From contig NC_058520.1 of assembly GCF_904849725.1 (NCBI RefSeq), forward strand, positions 401,153,993 to 401,217,992: a stretch of DNA of 64,000 nucleotides. The letters are read 5' to 3'. The position numbers were made by a program, and so were the translations under genes. The DNA comes from Hordeum vulgare subsp. vulgare. Lineage: Eukaryota > Streptophyta > Magnoliopsida > Poales > Poaceae. The first letter of the stretch is position 1. Every line of letters begins with the position of its first letter. The notes beneath the pieces are model-generated. The model had not been told where the DNA came from, made no database searches, and saw nothing but the letters and a program-made list of their open reading frames with translations. Positions 22,974 to 34,518 of this stretch are shown here, one piece after another.

Positions 22974-23300
22974 TTATTCATACCCCAAAAATAAACAAAG
23001 TTCATTATAGAGTTCATTGGAGATCAAATTATCATAATATTTGGAAACAGTTTGATCATGAAAATGCATGTGTTGGAAATTAAGATGACCAACCCTATTG
23101 CAAAGTTCACAAGTAATATGATGAAGAGAGCATAATATTGTGGAAGATGCATCTATTAATTTAAGCCACCAATTGGTTTTACCATGTTCATGCTTCTTAC
23201 ATAATTTATCATCCCTATATAGCATGTCTTCACAAATTTTATTAACTCCACAAAAATTGACATGCTTATAGGAAACCATTTTATCATGAATACTGCAACC
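22974..23300 (-). pseudogene. Coding remnant with zinc-knuckle-like motif, element C
   Basis: The frame immediately left of insertion G reads through several Cys/His positions (KLCKKHEHGKTNWW) and CELCNRVGHLNFQH, a C-x2-C-x4-H-x4-H pattern resembling a retroviral CCHC knuckle with the last Cys replaced. It ends at a stop at 22974, and the acidic ORF follows downstream after about 110 bases. The frame's apparent right end lies inside G and is not meaningful. Confidence 0.5.
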
Positions 23301-25078
23301 TGTTGGGGAACGTTGCATGGGAAACAATTTTTTCCTCCGCACATGAAGACCTATCATGGTGATGATCATCTACAAGAGGGAGATCAGATCCACATACCCT
23401 TGTAGATTGCTAAGCTGAAGCCTTAATAAACGCGGTTGATGTAGTGGTACATCTTCACGAACCGTCCCACGAACCGTCTCACGATCCGTCCCGATGAAGT
23501 GTCGAACGGACGACACCTCCGCGTTCCGCACACGTACAGCTCGATGACGATATCCGCCTTCTTGATCCAGTAAGAGAGACGGGGATGTAGATGAGTTCCC
23601 CGGCAGTGTGAAGGCGCTCCGGTGGTGGTGGTGATCTATTCCTGCAAGGCTCCGCCCGAGCTCCGCAGAAAACCGATCTAGAGGAAGAACTACGATCTAG
23701 AGGAGAGGGCAGCACGTGGCGAAGTTGTGTCTCAAACAGCCCTAAACCTCTAGTATATATAGGAGGAGGGCGGGGGCATGCCTTGCACCACAAAGGAGAA
23801 GCCCTTGGGTCGGCCGAAGTGGAGGAGGGAGGAGTCCTCCTCCAATCCCACTTGGATTAGGACTCCTTCCTTAATTCCCCACCTCTTTTGGATTTTCCAC
23901 TTTTTCCTCATGGGCTTTCCTTGGATTACTTTGTCAGCCCATTATGCCTTATTACGCATAAAATATACCCATGTGGACCCCTTGGGGCGTGGTGGGCCCA
24001 CCCAGTGGTCCCCCGGAACCCATTCGTCACTCCCGGTACACTGCTGGCAATGCCCGAAAACCTTCCGGAATCCAAAAACCAACTTCCTATATATCAATCT
24101 TCGTTTACGGACCATTCCGGAACTCTTCGTGACCTCCGGGATGTGATCCGGGACTCTTAACAAAACTTCGGTCACCAACACATATAACTCAACTATACCA
24201 AAACGTCACCGAACCTTAAGTGTGCAGACCTTGCGGGTTCGAGAACTATGCAGACATGACGTGAGACACTCCCCCATCAATAACCAACAGTGGGAACTGG
24301 ATGTCCATATTGGCTACTACATATTCTACGAAGATCTCTATCGGCTGAACCTCTATGTCAAGGATTCATATAATCTCGTATATTATTCCCTTTGCCCTTT
24401 GGTATGTTACTTGCCCGAGATTCGATCGTCGGTATCTCCACACCTAGTTCAATCTCATTACCGGTAAGTCTCTTTACTCATTCCGTAATACAAGATCCTG
24501 TAGCTAACCCCTTAGTCACATTGCTTGCAAGGCTTATTGTGATGTTGTATTACCGAGTGGGCCCCGAGATACCTGTCCGTCACACGGAGTGACAAATCCA
24601 AGTCTTGATCCATGCCAACCCAACACACACCTTTGGAGATACCTGTAGAGCACCTTTATAGTCACCCAGTTACGTTGCGACGTTCGATAACACACAAGGT
24701 ATTCCTCCGGTGTCCGGGAGTTGCATGATCTCATGGTCAGAGGAACAAATACATTGACATGCAGAAAACAGTAGCAATAAACTGACACGATCATACACTA
24801 CGTTTATAGTTTGGGTCTTGTCCATCACATCATTCTCCTAATGATGAGATCCCGTTATCAAGTGACAACACTTGTCTATGGTTAGGAAACCTTAACCATC
24901 TTTGATCAACGACCTAGTCAACTAGAGGCTTACTAGGGACAATGTTTTGTCTATGTATCCACACATGTATTTGTGTTTCGAATCAATACAATTATAGCAT
25001 GGATAATAAACGATTATCATGAACAAAGAAATATAATAATAAATAATTTATTATTTCCTCTAGGGCATATTTCCAACA
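23301..25078 (-). mobile_element. 3' LTR of element G (1778 bp)
   Basis: Its + strand edges are TGTTGGGGAACG at 23301 and TTTCCAACA ending at 25078. The PPT side reads AGTCTCCCACTTGCAC on the + strand, the usual purine tract before Angela-type 3' LTRs. Confidence 0.85.
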
Positions 25079-28000
25079 GTCTCCCACTTGCACTAGAGTC
25101 AATAATCTAGTTCACATCACTATGTACTTTTAACTAATCCAACACCCATACAGTTCTGGGGTTTGATCACGTCTTGCTTGTGAGAGAGGTTTTAGTCAAC
25201 GATTCTGAACCTTTCAGAACTGTATGTGCTTTACAAATCTCTATGTTATCCTATAGATGTTAGTACTACGTGCCATTTGGAACTATTCCAAATGACTGCT
25301 GCACTATACAAATCCAATTTACTACTCATAGTTATTCGGATTAGTGTCAAAGCTTGCATCGACGTAAATCTTTACGACGAAATCCTTAATCACCTCCATA
25401 ATCGAGAAAAAAAAATCCTTAGTTCACTAGTTACTAAGGATAATTTTTACCACTGTTTTAGTGATTCAATCCTGAATCACTCTTTGTACCCCTTGACAGA
25501 CTCATGGAAAGGCACACATCAGGTGCGGTACATAGGATGGCATACTTTAGAGCCTACAGCTAAGGCATAGGGGACGACCTTCATCCTTTCTCTTTCTTCT
25601 GCCATGGTTGGGTTTTGAGTCTTACTCAAATTCACACTTCACAACACAACCAAGAACTCCTTCTTTGCTGATCTATTTTGAACTCCTTCAAAAACTTGTC
25701 AAGGCATGCATTTCATTGAAAGTTCTATTAAGCATTTTGATCTATCTCTATAGATCTTGATGCTTAATGTTCAAGTAGCTCTATCCAGGTTTTTCCTTTG
25801 AAAAAATCCTTTCAAACAACCCTTTATGCTTTACAGAAATTCTACATTACTTCCGATCAACAATATGTCAACCACATATACTTATCAGAAATTCTATACT
25901 GCTCCCACTCACTTCTTTGGAAATACAAGTTTCTCATAAACCTTGTATAAACCCAAAAGCTTTGATCATCTCATCAAAGCATATATTCCAACTACGAGAT
26001 GCTTGCACCAGTCCATAGAAGGATCAATGGAGCTTGCATACTTGTTAGCATCCTTAAGATCGACAAAACCTTCTGGTTGTATCACATACAACCTTTCCTC
26101 AAGGAAACTATCGAGGAAACAATGTTTTGACATCCATCTGCAAGATGCATCAATCGCTAACATAACTCCAACAGACTTTTAGAATCGCTACAAGTGAGAG
26201 AGTCTCATCGCAGTCAACTCCTCGAACTTGTCGGAAACCTCTTTGCAACAAGTCGATCTTTCTTAAAAGATCCATATGTACTTAATAATCTTGTGACCAT
26301 CAAGTAGTTCTTCCAAAGTCTATACTTTGTTTTATACACGGATCCTATCTCGGATTTCATGACCTCCAGTCATTTGCCAGAATACGGGCCCACCATCGCT
26401 TCTCCATAGCTCGTAGGTTCATTGTTGTTCAACAACATGACCTCCAAGACAGGGTTACCTTACCACTCTATAGTAGTACGCGACCTTGTCGACCTACGAG
26501 GTTTGTAGTAACTTGATCCGAAGCTTAATGATCACTATCATCACTTTCCACTTCAATTGGTGTAGGCGCCACAGGAACAACTTCCTGCGCCCTGCTGCAC
26601 ACTAGTTGAAGTGACGGTTCAATGACCTCATCAAGTTTCACCATCCTCCCACTCAATTCTTTCGAGAGAAACTTTTCCTCGAGAAAGGACCCGTTTCTAG
26701 AAACAAACACTTTGCTTCCGGATCTGAGATAGGAGGTATACCCAACTGTGTTGGGTGTCCTATGAAGATGCATTTACCCGCTTTGGATTCGAGCTTATCA
26801 TGCTGAAACTTTTCCACATAAGAATCGCAGCCCCAAACTTTTAAGAAATGACAGCTTAGGTTTCTCCAAACCATAGTTCATACGATGTCATCTCAACGGA
26901 AATACGTGGTGCCCTATTTAAAGTGAATGCGGTTGTCTCTAATGCATAACCCATAAACGATAGTGGTAATTCGATAAGAGACATCATAGTATACACTATA
27001 TCAAATAGGGCGCGACTATGACGTTCGGACAAACCATCACACTATGGTGTTCTAGGTGGCATGAACTCCAGAACAATTTCCACATTGTCTTAACTGTGTA
27101 CAAAAACTCGCAACTCAGATATTTATCTGTATGATCATACCATAGACAGTTTATCCTCTTGTCACGACGATCTTCACTCTGAAATAGCTTTGAACTTTTC
27201 AATATTTCAGACTTGTGATTCATCAAGTAAATACTCCTGTATCTACTCAAATCGTGAGTGAAGTAAGAACATAACGATATCCACTTCATGCCTCAGCAAT
27301 CATTGGACCGCACACATCAAAATATATTATTTCCAACAAGTTACTTTCTTGTTCCATCTCACTGGAAAACGAGGCCTTCAGTCATCTTGCCCATGTGGTA
27401 TGATTTGCATGTCTCAAGTGATTCAAAATCAAGTGAGTCCAAACGATCCATCTGCATGGAGTTTCTGCATACGTTTATACCAATAGGTATGGTTTGCATG
27501 TTTCAAACATTTCAAAAATGAGTGAGTACAAAGATCCATCAGCATGGAGCTTCTTTATGCATTTTATACCGATATGACTCAAGCGGCAGTGCCACAAGTA
27601 AGTGGTAATATCATTACTACTTTGTATCTTTTGGCATCAATATTATGAACATGTGTAGCACTACGATCGAGATTCAATAAACCATTGAAGGTAATTATTC
27701 AAGCAAATAGAATAACCATTATTCTCTTTAAATGAATAATCGTCTTGCAATAAACACGATCCAATCATGTTCATGGTCAACGCAAATACCAAATAAAATT
27801 ATTTAGGTTTAACACCAATCCCGATGGTAGAGGGAGCGTGCGATGTTTGATCACATCAACATTAGAATTACTTCCAACACACATCGTCACCTCACCCTTG
27901 CTAGTATCCTTGTAACTCGTAGCTATAACTTCGAGTTACTAACACTTAGCAACTGAACCGGTATCTAATACCCTGGTGCTACTAGGAATACTAGTAAGGT

Positions 28001-28388
28001 ACACATCAATATCAGGTATATCCAATATACTTTAGTCGACTTTGCCAACCTTCTCATCTACCAAGTATCTAGGATAGTTCCCCTCATAACAGAAGCACTT
28101 AATCTCGGGTTTGGGTTCAACCTTGGGTTTCGTCATTAGAGCAGCAACTGGTTTGCCGTTTCGTGAAGTATCCCTTCTAGCCCTTGCCCTTCTTGAAACT
28201 AGTGGTTTTACTAACCATCAACAATTGATGCTCCTTCTTGATTTCTACTTTCGCAGTGTCAAACATTGAGAATCTCTCAAGGATCATCATATCTATCCTT
28301 GATATGTTATAGTTCATCACGAAGCTCTAGTAGCTTGGTGGCAGTGACTTTGGAGAACCATCACTATCTCATGTGGAAGACTAACTCC
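25079..28388 (-). pseudogene. Degenerate copia pol of element G
   Basis: On the - strand, order and motifs fit Ty1/copia, with integrase before reverse transcriptase. Integrase core remnants lie at 26996-27289 (YLMNHKSE). The integrase C-terminal part is at 26525-26874 (VWGCDSYVEKFQHDKLE, then SKVFVSRNGSFLEEKFLS). A reverse transcriptase fragment lies at 25966-26163 (LYVIQPEGFVD). Frameshifts and stops break every domain and none is functional. Downstream parts (25079-25940) should hold RNase H but are too decayed to call. Confidence 0.7.
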
Positions 28389-28795
28389 CACTTGATTCAA
28401 GCGACTGTTGTACTCAGACAATCTGAGCACATGCTCAATGATTGAGAATTTTCTCCTTTACTTTGTAGACAAAGAATCTTGTCGGAGGTCCCATACCTCT
28501 CAACAATGGCACGAGCATGAAACCCCAATTTCATCTCTTTGAACATCTCATATGTTCCGTGACGCTCAAAAAGTCTTCGGCGCCTTACTTCTAAGCCGTT
28601 AAGTATTACACATTGAACTATCACGTAGTCATCAAAAACGTGTATGTCAGATGTTCGCAACATCCACAGACGACGCTCGAGGTTCAGCACACCGAGTGGT
28701 GCATTAAGGACATAAACCTTCTGTGCAGCAATGAGGACTATTCTCAGTTTACGGACCCAGTCCGCATAATTGCTACTATCATCTTTCAACTAAAT
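28389..28795 (-). pseudogene. Copia gag remnant of element G
   Basis: The - strand frame at 28397-28789 carries NYADWVRKLRIVLIAAQKVY, the characteristic start of the Angela/BARE capsid domain, then IVQCVILNGLE and FERHGTYEMF with expected spacing. It shifts frame near its end (CSDCLSTTVA). No start codon in the usual place survives. Ty1/copia Gag forms the cytoplasmic particle that packages the RNA; this copy cannot. Confidence 0.75.
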
Positions 28796-30089
28796 TTTCT
28801 CTAGGAACATATCTAAAAATAGTAGAGCTACAACGCAAGCTACAACATTATTTGCAAAGACCTTTTGACTATGTTCATGATAATTAATTCAATTAATCAT
28901 ATTACTTAAGAACTCCCACTCAAATAGACACCCCTCTAGTCATTCGAGTGGTGCGTGATCCAAATCCACTAACTCAAGTCCAATCATCATGTGAGTTGAG
29001 TATCATTTCAGTGGTGAACATATCCATGTTGATCATATCTACTATATGATTCATGCTCGACCTTTCGGTCTCTTGTGTTCCAAGGCCATGTCTGTACATG
29101 CTAGGCTCGTGAAGTTTAACCCGAGTGTTCCGCGTGTGCAGCTGTTTTGCACCCGTTGTATGTGAACGTTGAGTCTGTTACACCCGATCATCACATGGTG
29201 TCTCTAAAAACAAACTGTCGCAACGGTGCACAGTCGGGGAGATCACAATTTTATCTTGAAATTTCAGTGAGGGGTCACCTTATAATGCTACCATCGTTCT
29301 AAGCAAGATAAGGTGGATAAAAGGATTAACATCACATGCAATTCATAAGTGACATGATATGGCCATGATCTTGTGCTTCTTGATCTCCATCACCAAAGCA
29401 CCGGCATGATCTTCATTGTCACTTGCTCCACACCATGATCTCCTCCATCATCATGATCTCCATCATCGTGCCGCCATCGAGGTTTTTGTGCTATCTATGC
29501 TATTACTACTAAAGCTACAAACTAACAATATAGTAAACGCATCTACAAACACAAACGTTAGTTTAAAGGCAACCCTATGGCTCATGTCGGTTGCCGTAGC
29601 ATCGACGTGCAAGTCGATACTTAACTATTACAACATGATCATCTCATATATCCAATATATCACATCATGTCTTTGGCCATATCACATCACATGCATACCC
29701 TGCAAAAACAAGTTAGACGTCCTCTAATTTGTTGTTTCATGTTTTACGTGGCTGCTATGGGTATCTAGTATGATCGCATCTTACTTACGCAAAACCACAA
29801 CGGTGATGTGCAAATTGCTATTTAACCTCCCTCCAAGGACCGCCTCGGTCAAATCCGATTCAACTAAAGTTGAAGAAACAGACACCCGCGAGTCATCTTT
29901 ATGCAACAAGTTGCATGTTAGTCGATGAAACCGGTCTCTTGTAAGCGTACGAGTAAGGTTTGTCCGGGCCGCCTCAATCCAACAATACCGCCTAATCGAG
30001 AAAAGACTAAGGAGGGCAGCAAATCGAACATCAACGCCCACAAAAACTTTTGTGTTCTACTCGAGATTACATCTACGCATGAACCTAGC
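28796..30089 (-). other. Untranslated leader of element G
   Basis: About 1.3 kb between the primer site and gag, as is usual for BARE/Angela-type elements. Short frames (29416-29727, 29781-30041) have no recognisable domain. Confidence 0.55.
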
Positions 30090-30101
30090 TCATGATGCCA
30101 C
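30090..30101 (-). other. Primer binding site of element G
   Basis: The - strand reads GTGGCATCATGAGC next to the LTR end CCCCAACA. It resembles the TGGTATCAGAGC site complementary to initiator tRNA-Met, with some decay. Confidence 0.6.
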
Positions 30102-31782
30102 TGTTGGGGAACGTTGCATGGGAAACAAAAAATTTCCTGCGCACACGAAGACCTATCATGGTGATGATCATCTACGAGAGGGAGATCGGATCCACATACC
30201 CTTGTATATCGCTAAACGGAACCGTTAATAAACGCGGTTGATGTAGTGGTACCTTTTCACGATCCGTCCCACGAACCGTCCCACGCAAGAGAGACGGGGA
30301 TGTAGATGAGTTCCCCGGCAACGTGACGGCGCTCCGGTGGTGGTGGTGATCTATTCCTGCACGTCTCCGCCCGAGTTCCGCAGAAAACCGATCTAGAGGA
30401 AGAACTACGATCTAGAGGAGAGGGCATCACGCGGCGAAGTTGTGTCTCAAACAGCCCTAAACCTCTAGTATATATAGGAGGAGGGAGGGGGCAGGCCTTG
30501 CGCCACAAGGGAGGAGCCCTTGGGTCGGCCGAAGTGGAGGAGGGACGAGTCCTCCTCCAATCCCACTTGGATTAGGACTCCTTCCTTAATTTCCCACCTC
30601 TTTAGGATTTTCCACTTTTTCCTCAGGGGCTTTCCTTGGATGACTTTTTCAGCCCATTATGCCTTATTGCGCATTCAATAAACCCATGCGGACCCCTTGG
30701 GACGTGGTGGGCCCACCCACTGGGCCCCCGGAACCCATTCGTCACTCCCAGTACACTGTCGGCAATGCCCGAAAACCTTCCGGAATCCAAACACCAACTT
30801 CCTATAATCTTCATTTCCGGACCATTCCGGAACTCCTCGTGACGTCCGGGATCTCATTCGGGACTCCGAACATAACTGCGGTCACCAACACATATAACTC
30901 AACTATACCGAAACGTCACCGAACCTTAAGTGTGCAGACCTTGCGGGTTCGAGAACTATGCAGACATGAACTGAGACACTCCCCGGTCAATGAACAACAG
31001 TGGGACCTGGATTTCCACATTGGCTCCTACATATTCTACGAAGATCCCTATCGGTTGAACCTCTATGTCAAGGATTCATATAACCCCGTATACTATTCCC
31101 TTTGCCCTTCGGTATGTTACTTGCCCAAGATTCGATCGTCGGTATCTCCATACCTAGTTCAATCTCGTTACCAGCAAGTCTCTTTACTCATTCCGTAATA
31201 CAAGATATCGTAGCTAACTCCTTAGTCACATTGATTGCAAGGCTTATTGTGATGCTGTATTACCGAGTGGGCCCCGAGATACCTCTCCGTCACACGGAGT
31301 AACAAATCCTAGTCTTGATCCATGCCAACCCGACAGACACCTTTGGAGATACCTGTAGAGCACCTTTATAGTCACCCAGTTACGTTGCGACGTTTGATAA
31401 CACACAAGGTATTGCTCCGGTGTCCGGGAGTTGCATGATCTCATGGTCATAGGAACAGATACATTGACATGCAGAAAACAGTAGCAATAAACTGACATGA
31501 CCATACGCTACGTTTATAGTTTGGGTCTTGTCCATCACATCATTCTCCTAATGATGTGATCCCATTATCAAGTGAGAACACTTGTCTATGGTTAGGAAAC
31601 CTTAACCATGTTTGATCAACGAGCTAGTCAACTAGAGGCTTACTAGGGACAGTGTTTTGTCTATGTATCCACACATGTATTTGTGTTTCAATCAATACAA
31701 TTATAGCATCGATAATAAACGGTTATCATGAACAAAGAAATATAATAATAAATAATTTATTATTGCCTCTAGGGCATATTTC
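30102..31782 (-). mobile_element. 5' LTR of element G, with internal and terminal deletions
   Basis: It matches the other LTR but lacks about 87 bases after 30285 that are kept in the 3' LTR and in element G'. It also lacks the last five bases (CAACA on the + strand) at its outer end, where the target duplication CAACC follows directly. Confidence 0.8.
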
Positions 31783-31787
31783 CAACC

Positions 31788-31978
31788 CAGTCATCATTAG
31801 CATCATGGATATTCAGAGAATTCATACCAGCAATATTGCTATCATGCTCATCATTCAAGGATTTCAAATTAAGCATTTTTATGAATTCTTCCTCTAACAA
31901 TCGAGCACAATTTTCCGAACCATCAATTTCATGAAAGACATAATAAAGACAAAACACTTGAGGCAATCCCAATTCCAT
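31788..31978 (-). pseudogene. N-terminal coding piece of element C, cut by G
   Basis: An ATG at 31978 follows C's leader and opens a frame (MELGLPQVFCLYYVFHEIDG, then a helical acidic part) that runs into insertion G at the CAACC target site. On the other side of G a frame remains open to about 23156. From memory this start resembles gag-like N-termini of Sabrina-type elements. No diagnostic motif lies in the short piece. Confidence 0.5.
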
Positions 31979-32072
31979 TTTTTAGTTTTATTTTTATAAA
32001 CCAAACTAGTGATAAAATAGAAACTAAAAGATTCAATTGCAAGATCTTAAAATATACCTTCAAGCACTAACC

Positions 32073-32084
32073 TCCTCGGCAACG
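32073..32084 (-). other. Broken primer binding site of element C
   Basis: The - strand reads CGTTGCCGAGGA, matching the right two thirds of the TGGCGCCGTTGCCGGGGA-type site, and then homology stops. The first six bases and the whole 5' LTR of C are missing. Confidence 0.6.
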
Positions 32085-32283
32085 ACTAATGGGGTCACCT
32101 ACTAGTGGTAGGTTCATGGTCAAAACATACAGGGCCCACCTAGGCCCCCACATGGCCATTAAAGTCTTAGGAGTACAAATGCATTCATATGCATACACAG
32201 GATCCACTCGGACCCATGAGGCCACTCAAACGTCTTCGAGTCAGTCGGCCATACACCATCACTCAGATAGAGACGAGCGTGGA
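32085..32283. other. Unassigned 199-bp spacer between elements C and D
   Basis: Low-repeat sequence of balanced composition ending exactly at the LTR start of D. I recognise neither a gene nor an element terminus in it. It may be the site D jumped into or a fragment of another element. Confidence 0.4.
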
Positions 32284-33861
32284 TGATACGTCTCCAACGT
32301 ATCTATAATTTTCGATTCTTCCATGCTAATATTATCATTCTAGAATACTTTTGGGGTAATTATTTACCAATTTATATTATTGTTAAGCACTAATCTATTG
32401 ACTCAATGGCGAGTGGCAGTTGCTGTTTTCTGCTTGTTTTCACTTTTCAGTTTTTCCATACCAAACAAAGTCCAATTGCCCTAAAACTTTTTGGTGGTTT
32501 TTTCTAGATCAAAAGAATACCAACTAGCACTAGAAGAAGGATGGGGGCCCCACGAAGGATGGGGGCCTCACGAGGGGCTCACAAGCCAACATGGCGCACC
32601 CTGGGGGTGCCCTGATGGCTTGTGCCTCCTTCGTGACCCTCCCGACTCCATTCTGTGGCTTACAAATTCTCACATACATTAAAAACATGAGACAGAGTCC
32701 CAAAACACTTTTTACAGCGTCACAAGTCTCTGTTATGATGGGAGGCCATCTGTAGCGCCGTTTCGGCACCCTGCCAGAGGGGGATCGATCACAGAGGGTA
32801 TCTTCGTCAACCTTGGTGCCCTCACGATGATGTGTGAGTAACCAGAGACCTATGGGTCCATGGACAGTACCTAGATGACAATCTCTCTCTCTCTCTTTGA
32901 TCTTCAATATAGTGATTAGCGCATCTTCGATTTGATCCATATGATATAATTCCTTTTGTGCGGTGCATTTGTTGGGCTCCGATGAATTGTGGGTTTATTT
33001 TCAGAATATCCATGATAAATATTTGAGTATCCTCTGAATACTTATATGATTCTTATGTGCATGGTTATGATAGCTTTGTAATTCTCTCTGATCTATTGAA
33101 ATAGTTTGGCCAACTAGATCGATATTTCTTCGATGAGAGAGGTGCACTGTGGTAGGTTCAACCTGGCGAATTTCTATATCCGAGTGACAGAAGGGGACAA
33201 GATGTGTCTTTGTGTTGCTGCTACTAAGGATAAAACGATGGGTTTTATTCATATTGCTTGAGTTTATTTCATCTACATCATGTCTCTGTTCTCCATGCAT
33301 TACTCTATTTTACTTGATACACTAGATGCATGTTGGATAGCGGTTGATGAGTAGAGTAATAGTAATAGGTGTGGGAAGGAATCAGCCTATTTGTTTATGG
33401 ACATGATGCTCATATATACATAATCATTGCCGTGAATATCACATAACTATCCGCTTTTCTGTAAATTGTCCAACTGTAATTTGTTTACCCACCGTATGCT
33501 ATTTTTCACGAGAGATGCCATTAGAGAAAACTATGGCACCCAAATCTATACACAACATATTGATATAACCTTCAATACCTTGCTGTTATTTACTTTTTTT
33601 TTAATTTTACCTTTCTATCTACAATTATCTACACACCTCACTTGCTTGCAAATAATAAGACAAGATGATTGACAACCCTCTTGCCCACGTTGGGTGGAAT
33701 TTGTTTATTCTTTTGTGTGGAGCCGCTAAAGACGCTTGTGGTTGATATACCTATTTGGTTTGATAAACCTTGGTTTCATAACTGAGGGAAATATTTACCC
33801 ACACTGTGCTGCAATAACCCGTTCCTCTTCATGGAAAACCCAACACAGATCACAAGTACTA
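32284..33861 (+). mobile_element. Complete 5' LTR of element D (1578 bp)
   Basis: It starts TGATACGTCTCCAACGTATC and ends GTACTA, a one-base change from the expected GTATCA. A (CT)n run lies near 32881-32897. The right half matches the B fragments at 590-1175 and 10974-11559 and shows the uninterrupted target (ACATCATGTC at 33275) into which A jumped in B. Confidence 0.8.
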
Positions 33862-33872
33862 GGAAGGATTTC

Positions 33873-33890
33873 TAGCGCCGTTGCCGGGGA
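33873..33890 (+). other. Primer binding site of element D
   Basis: TAGCGCCGTTGCCGGGGA differs from the TGGCGCC-type site by one base, 11 bases after the LTR. Confidence 0.75.
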
Positions 33891-34065
33891 ATATCATCAC
33901 CAACTACCAAGTAAATCCACACAAAATTCATTCACTTGTTCCTCTTTTTATTTGTTGGTATATTTAGCTTGTATCATAAAAATGAAAATACAAAAGTATT
34001 TACCCTTGCTTGCTTAGCTTGTCACTAGATTGCATCTTCGCTCTCTAGTTTAATTGTTTGACACC

Positions 34066-34518
34066 ATGGCTACCTCCACTTCGGATATGCCTCTCCCTCC
34101 TTACTTTGGAGAGGGTTCCCCAATCTTGGATTTTAAGCAAGTAGATGATGAGTCACTCAAAGAAGCTTGGAATAGGTTACTAACAATACAAGCTAGAGCT
34201 AATCCTAAGAGTCATATTACATTGATTCTCATAAGTTTTTATGTTGGTCTATCTCTTTCCCATAGACATGTCTTGGACTTTATGTTCGGAAAAGATTTCC
34301 ATGTGAACAATGCATTTGACACTTATGATAAAATAAAAAATGTATTTAGGCGAGCTAAAATAGAAACCATTGAACCTATTATAATAGTGTGCCACTGCCA
34401 AACTGAGCTAATCAAAGAGGCTAGAACTAGTATGGAGTCTAAATTTAGGGGGTGTTCAATTCTATCTCTAAGATCCACGGGAACGTCATGCTACACAATA
34501 AAAGGCTTGACATCATAG
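34066..34518 (+). pseudogene. gag remnant of element D
   Basis: The frame with an ATG at 34066 encodes about 150 residues. They include ESLKEAWNRLLTIQARANPK, a helical capsid segment typical of Athila-type Gag, then LISFYVGLSLSHRHVLD and a degenerate tail. It ends at TAG 34516-34518. Compared with the longer B gag it is a short leftover, and no protease follows. It may have come from a different Gag lineage than B's, as the two proteins share little visible similarity. Confidence 0.6.

Larger units (their letters stand above)
23301..31782 (-). mobile_element. Element G: Angela/BARE/WIS-type copia element, degenerate
   Basis: Both LTRs are present (23301-25078 and 30102-31782), in reverse orientation, around a decayed gag-pol. 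The LTRs start TGTTGGAAATATGCC and end CCCCAACA on the - strand. A GTGGCATCATGAGC-type primer site follows the 5' LTR. The target duplication CAACC appears at 23296-23300 and 31783-31787. It sits in a coding part of element C. Confidence 0.85.
17150..32084 (-). mobile_element. Element C: non-autonomous Athila-lineage element, reverse orientation, split by G
   Basis: Read on the - strand, C has a truncated primer site (right edge 32084), a short ORF (31788-31978), the insertion G (23301-31782), further coding remnants, a 334-codon acidic ORF (21858-22862), a non-coding part with an internal duplication, a polypurine tract and a truncated 3' LTR ending near 17.15 kb. Its 5' LTR is absent. No reverse transcriptase, integrase or clear protease centre is present. 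Confidence 0.75.

Noticed and set aside
29416..30041. Small ORFs in the leader of element G
   Set aside because: They have no match to copia proteins and lie in a region that is untranslated in this family.
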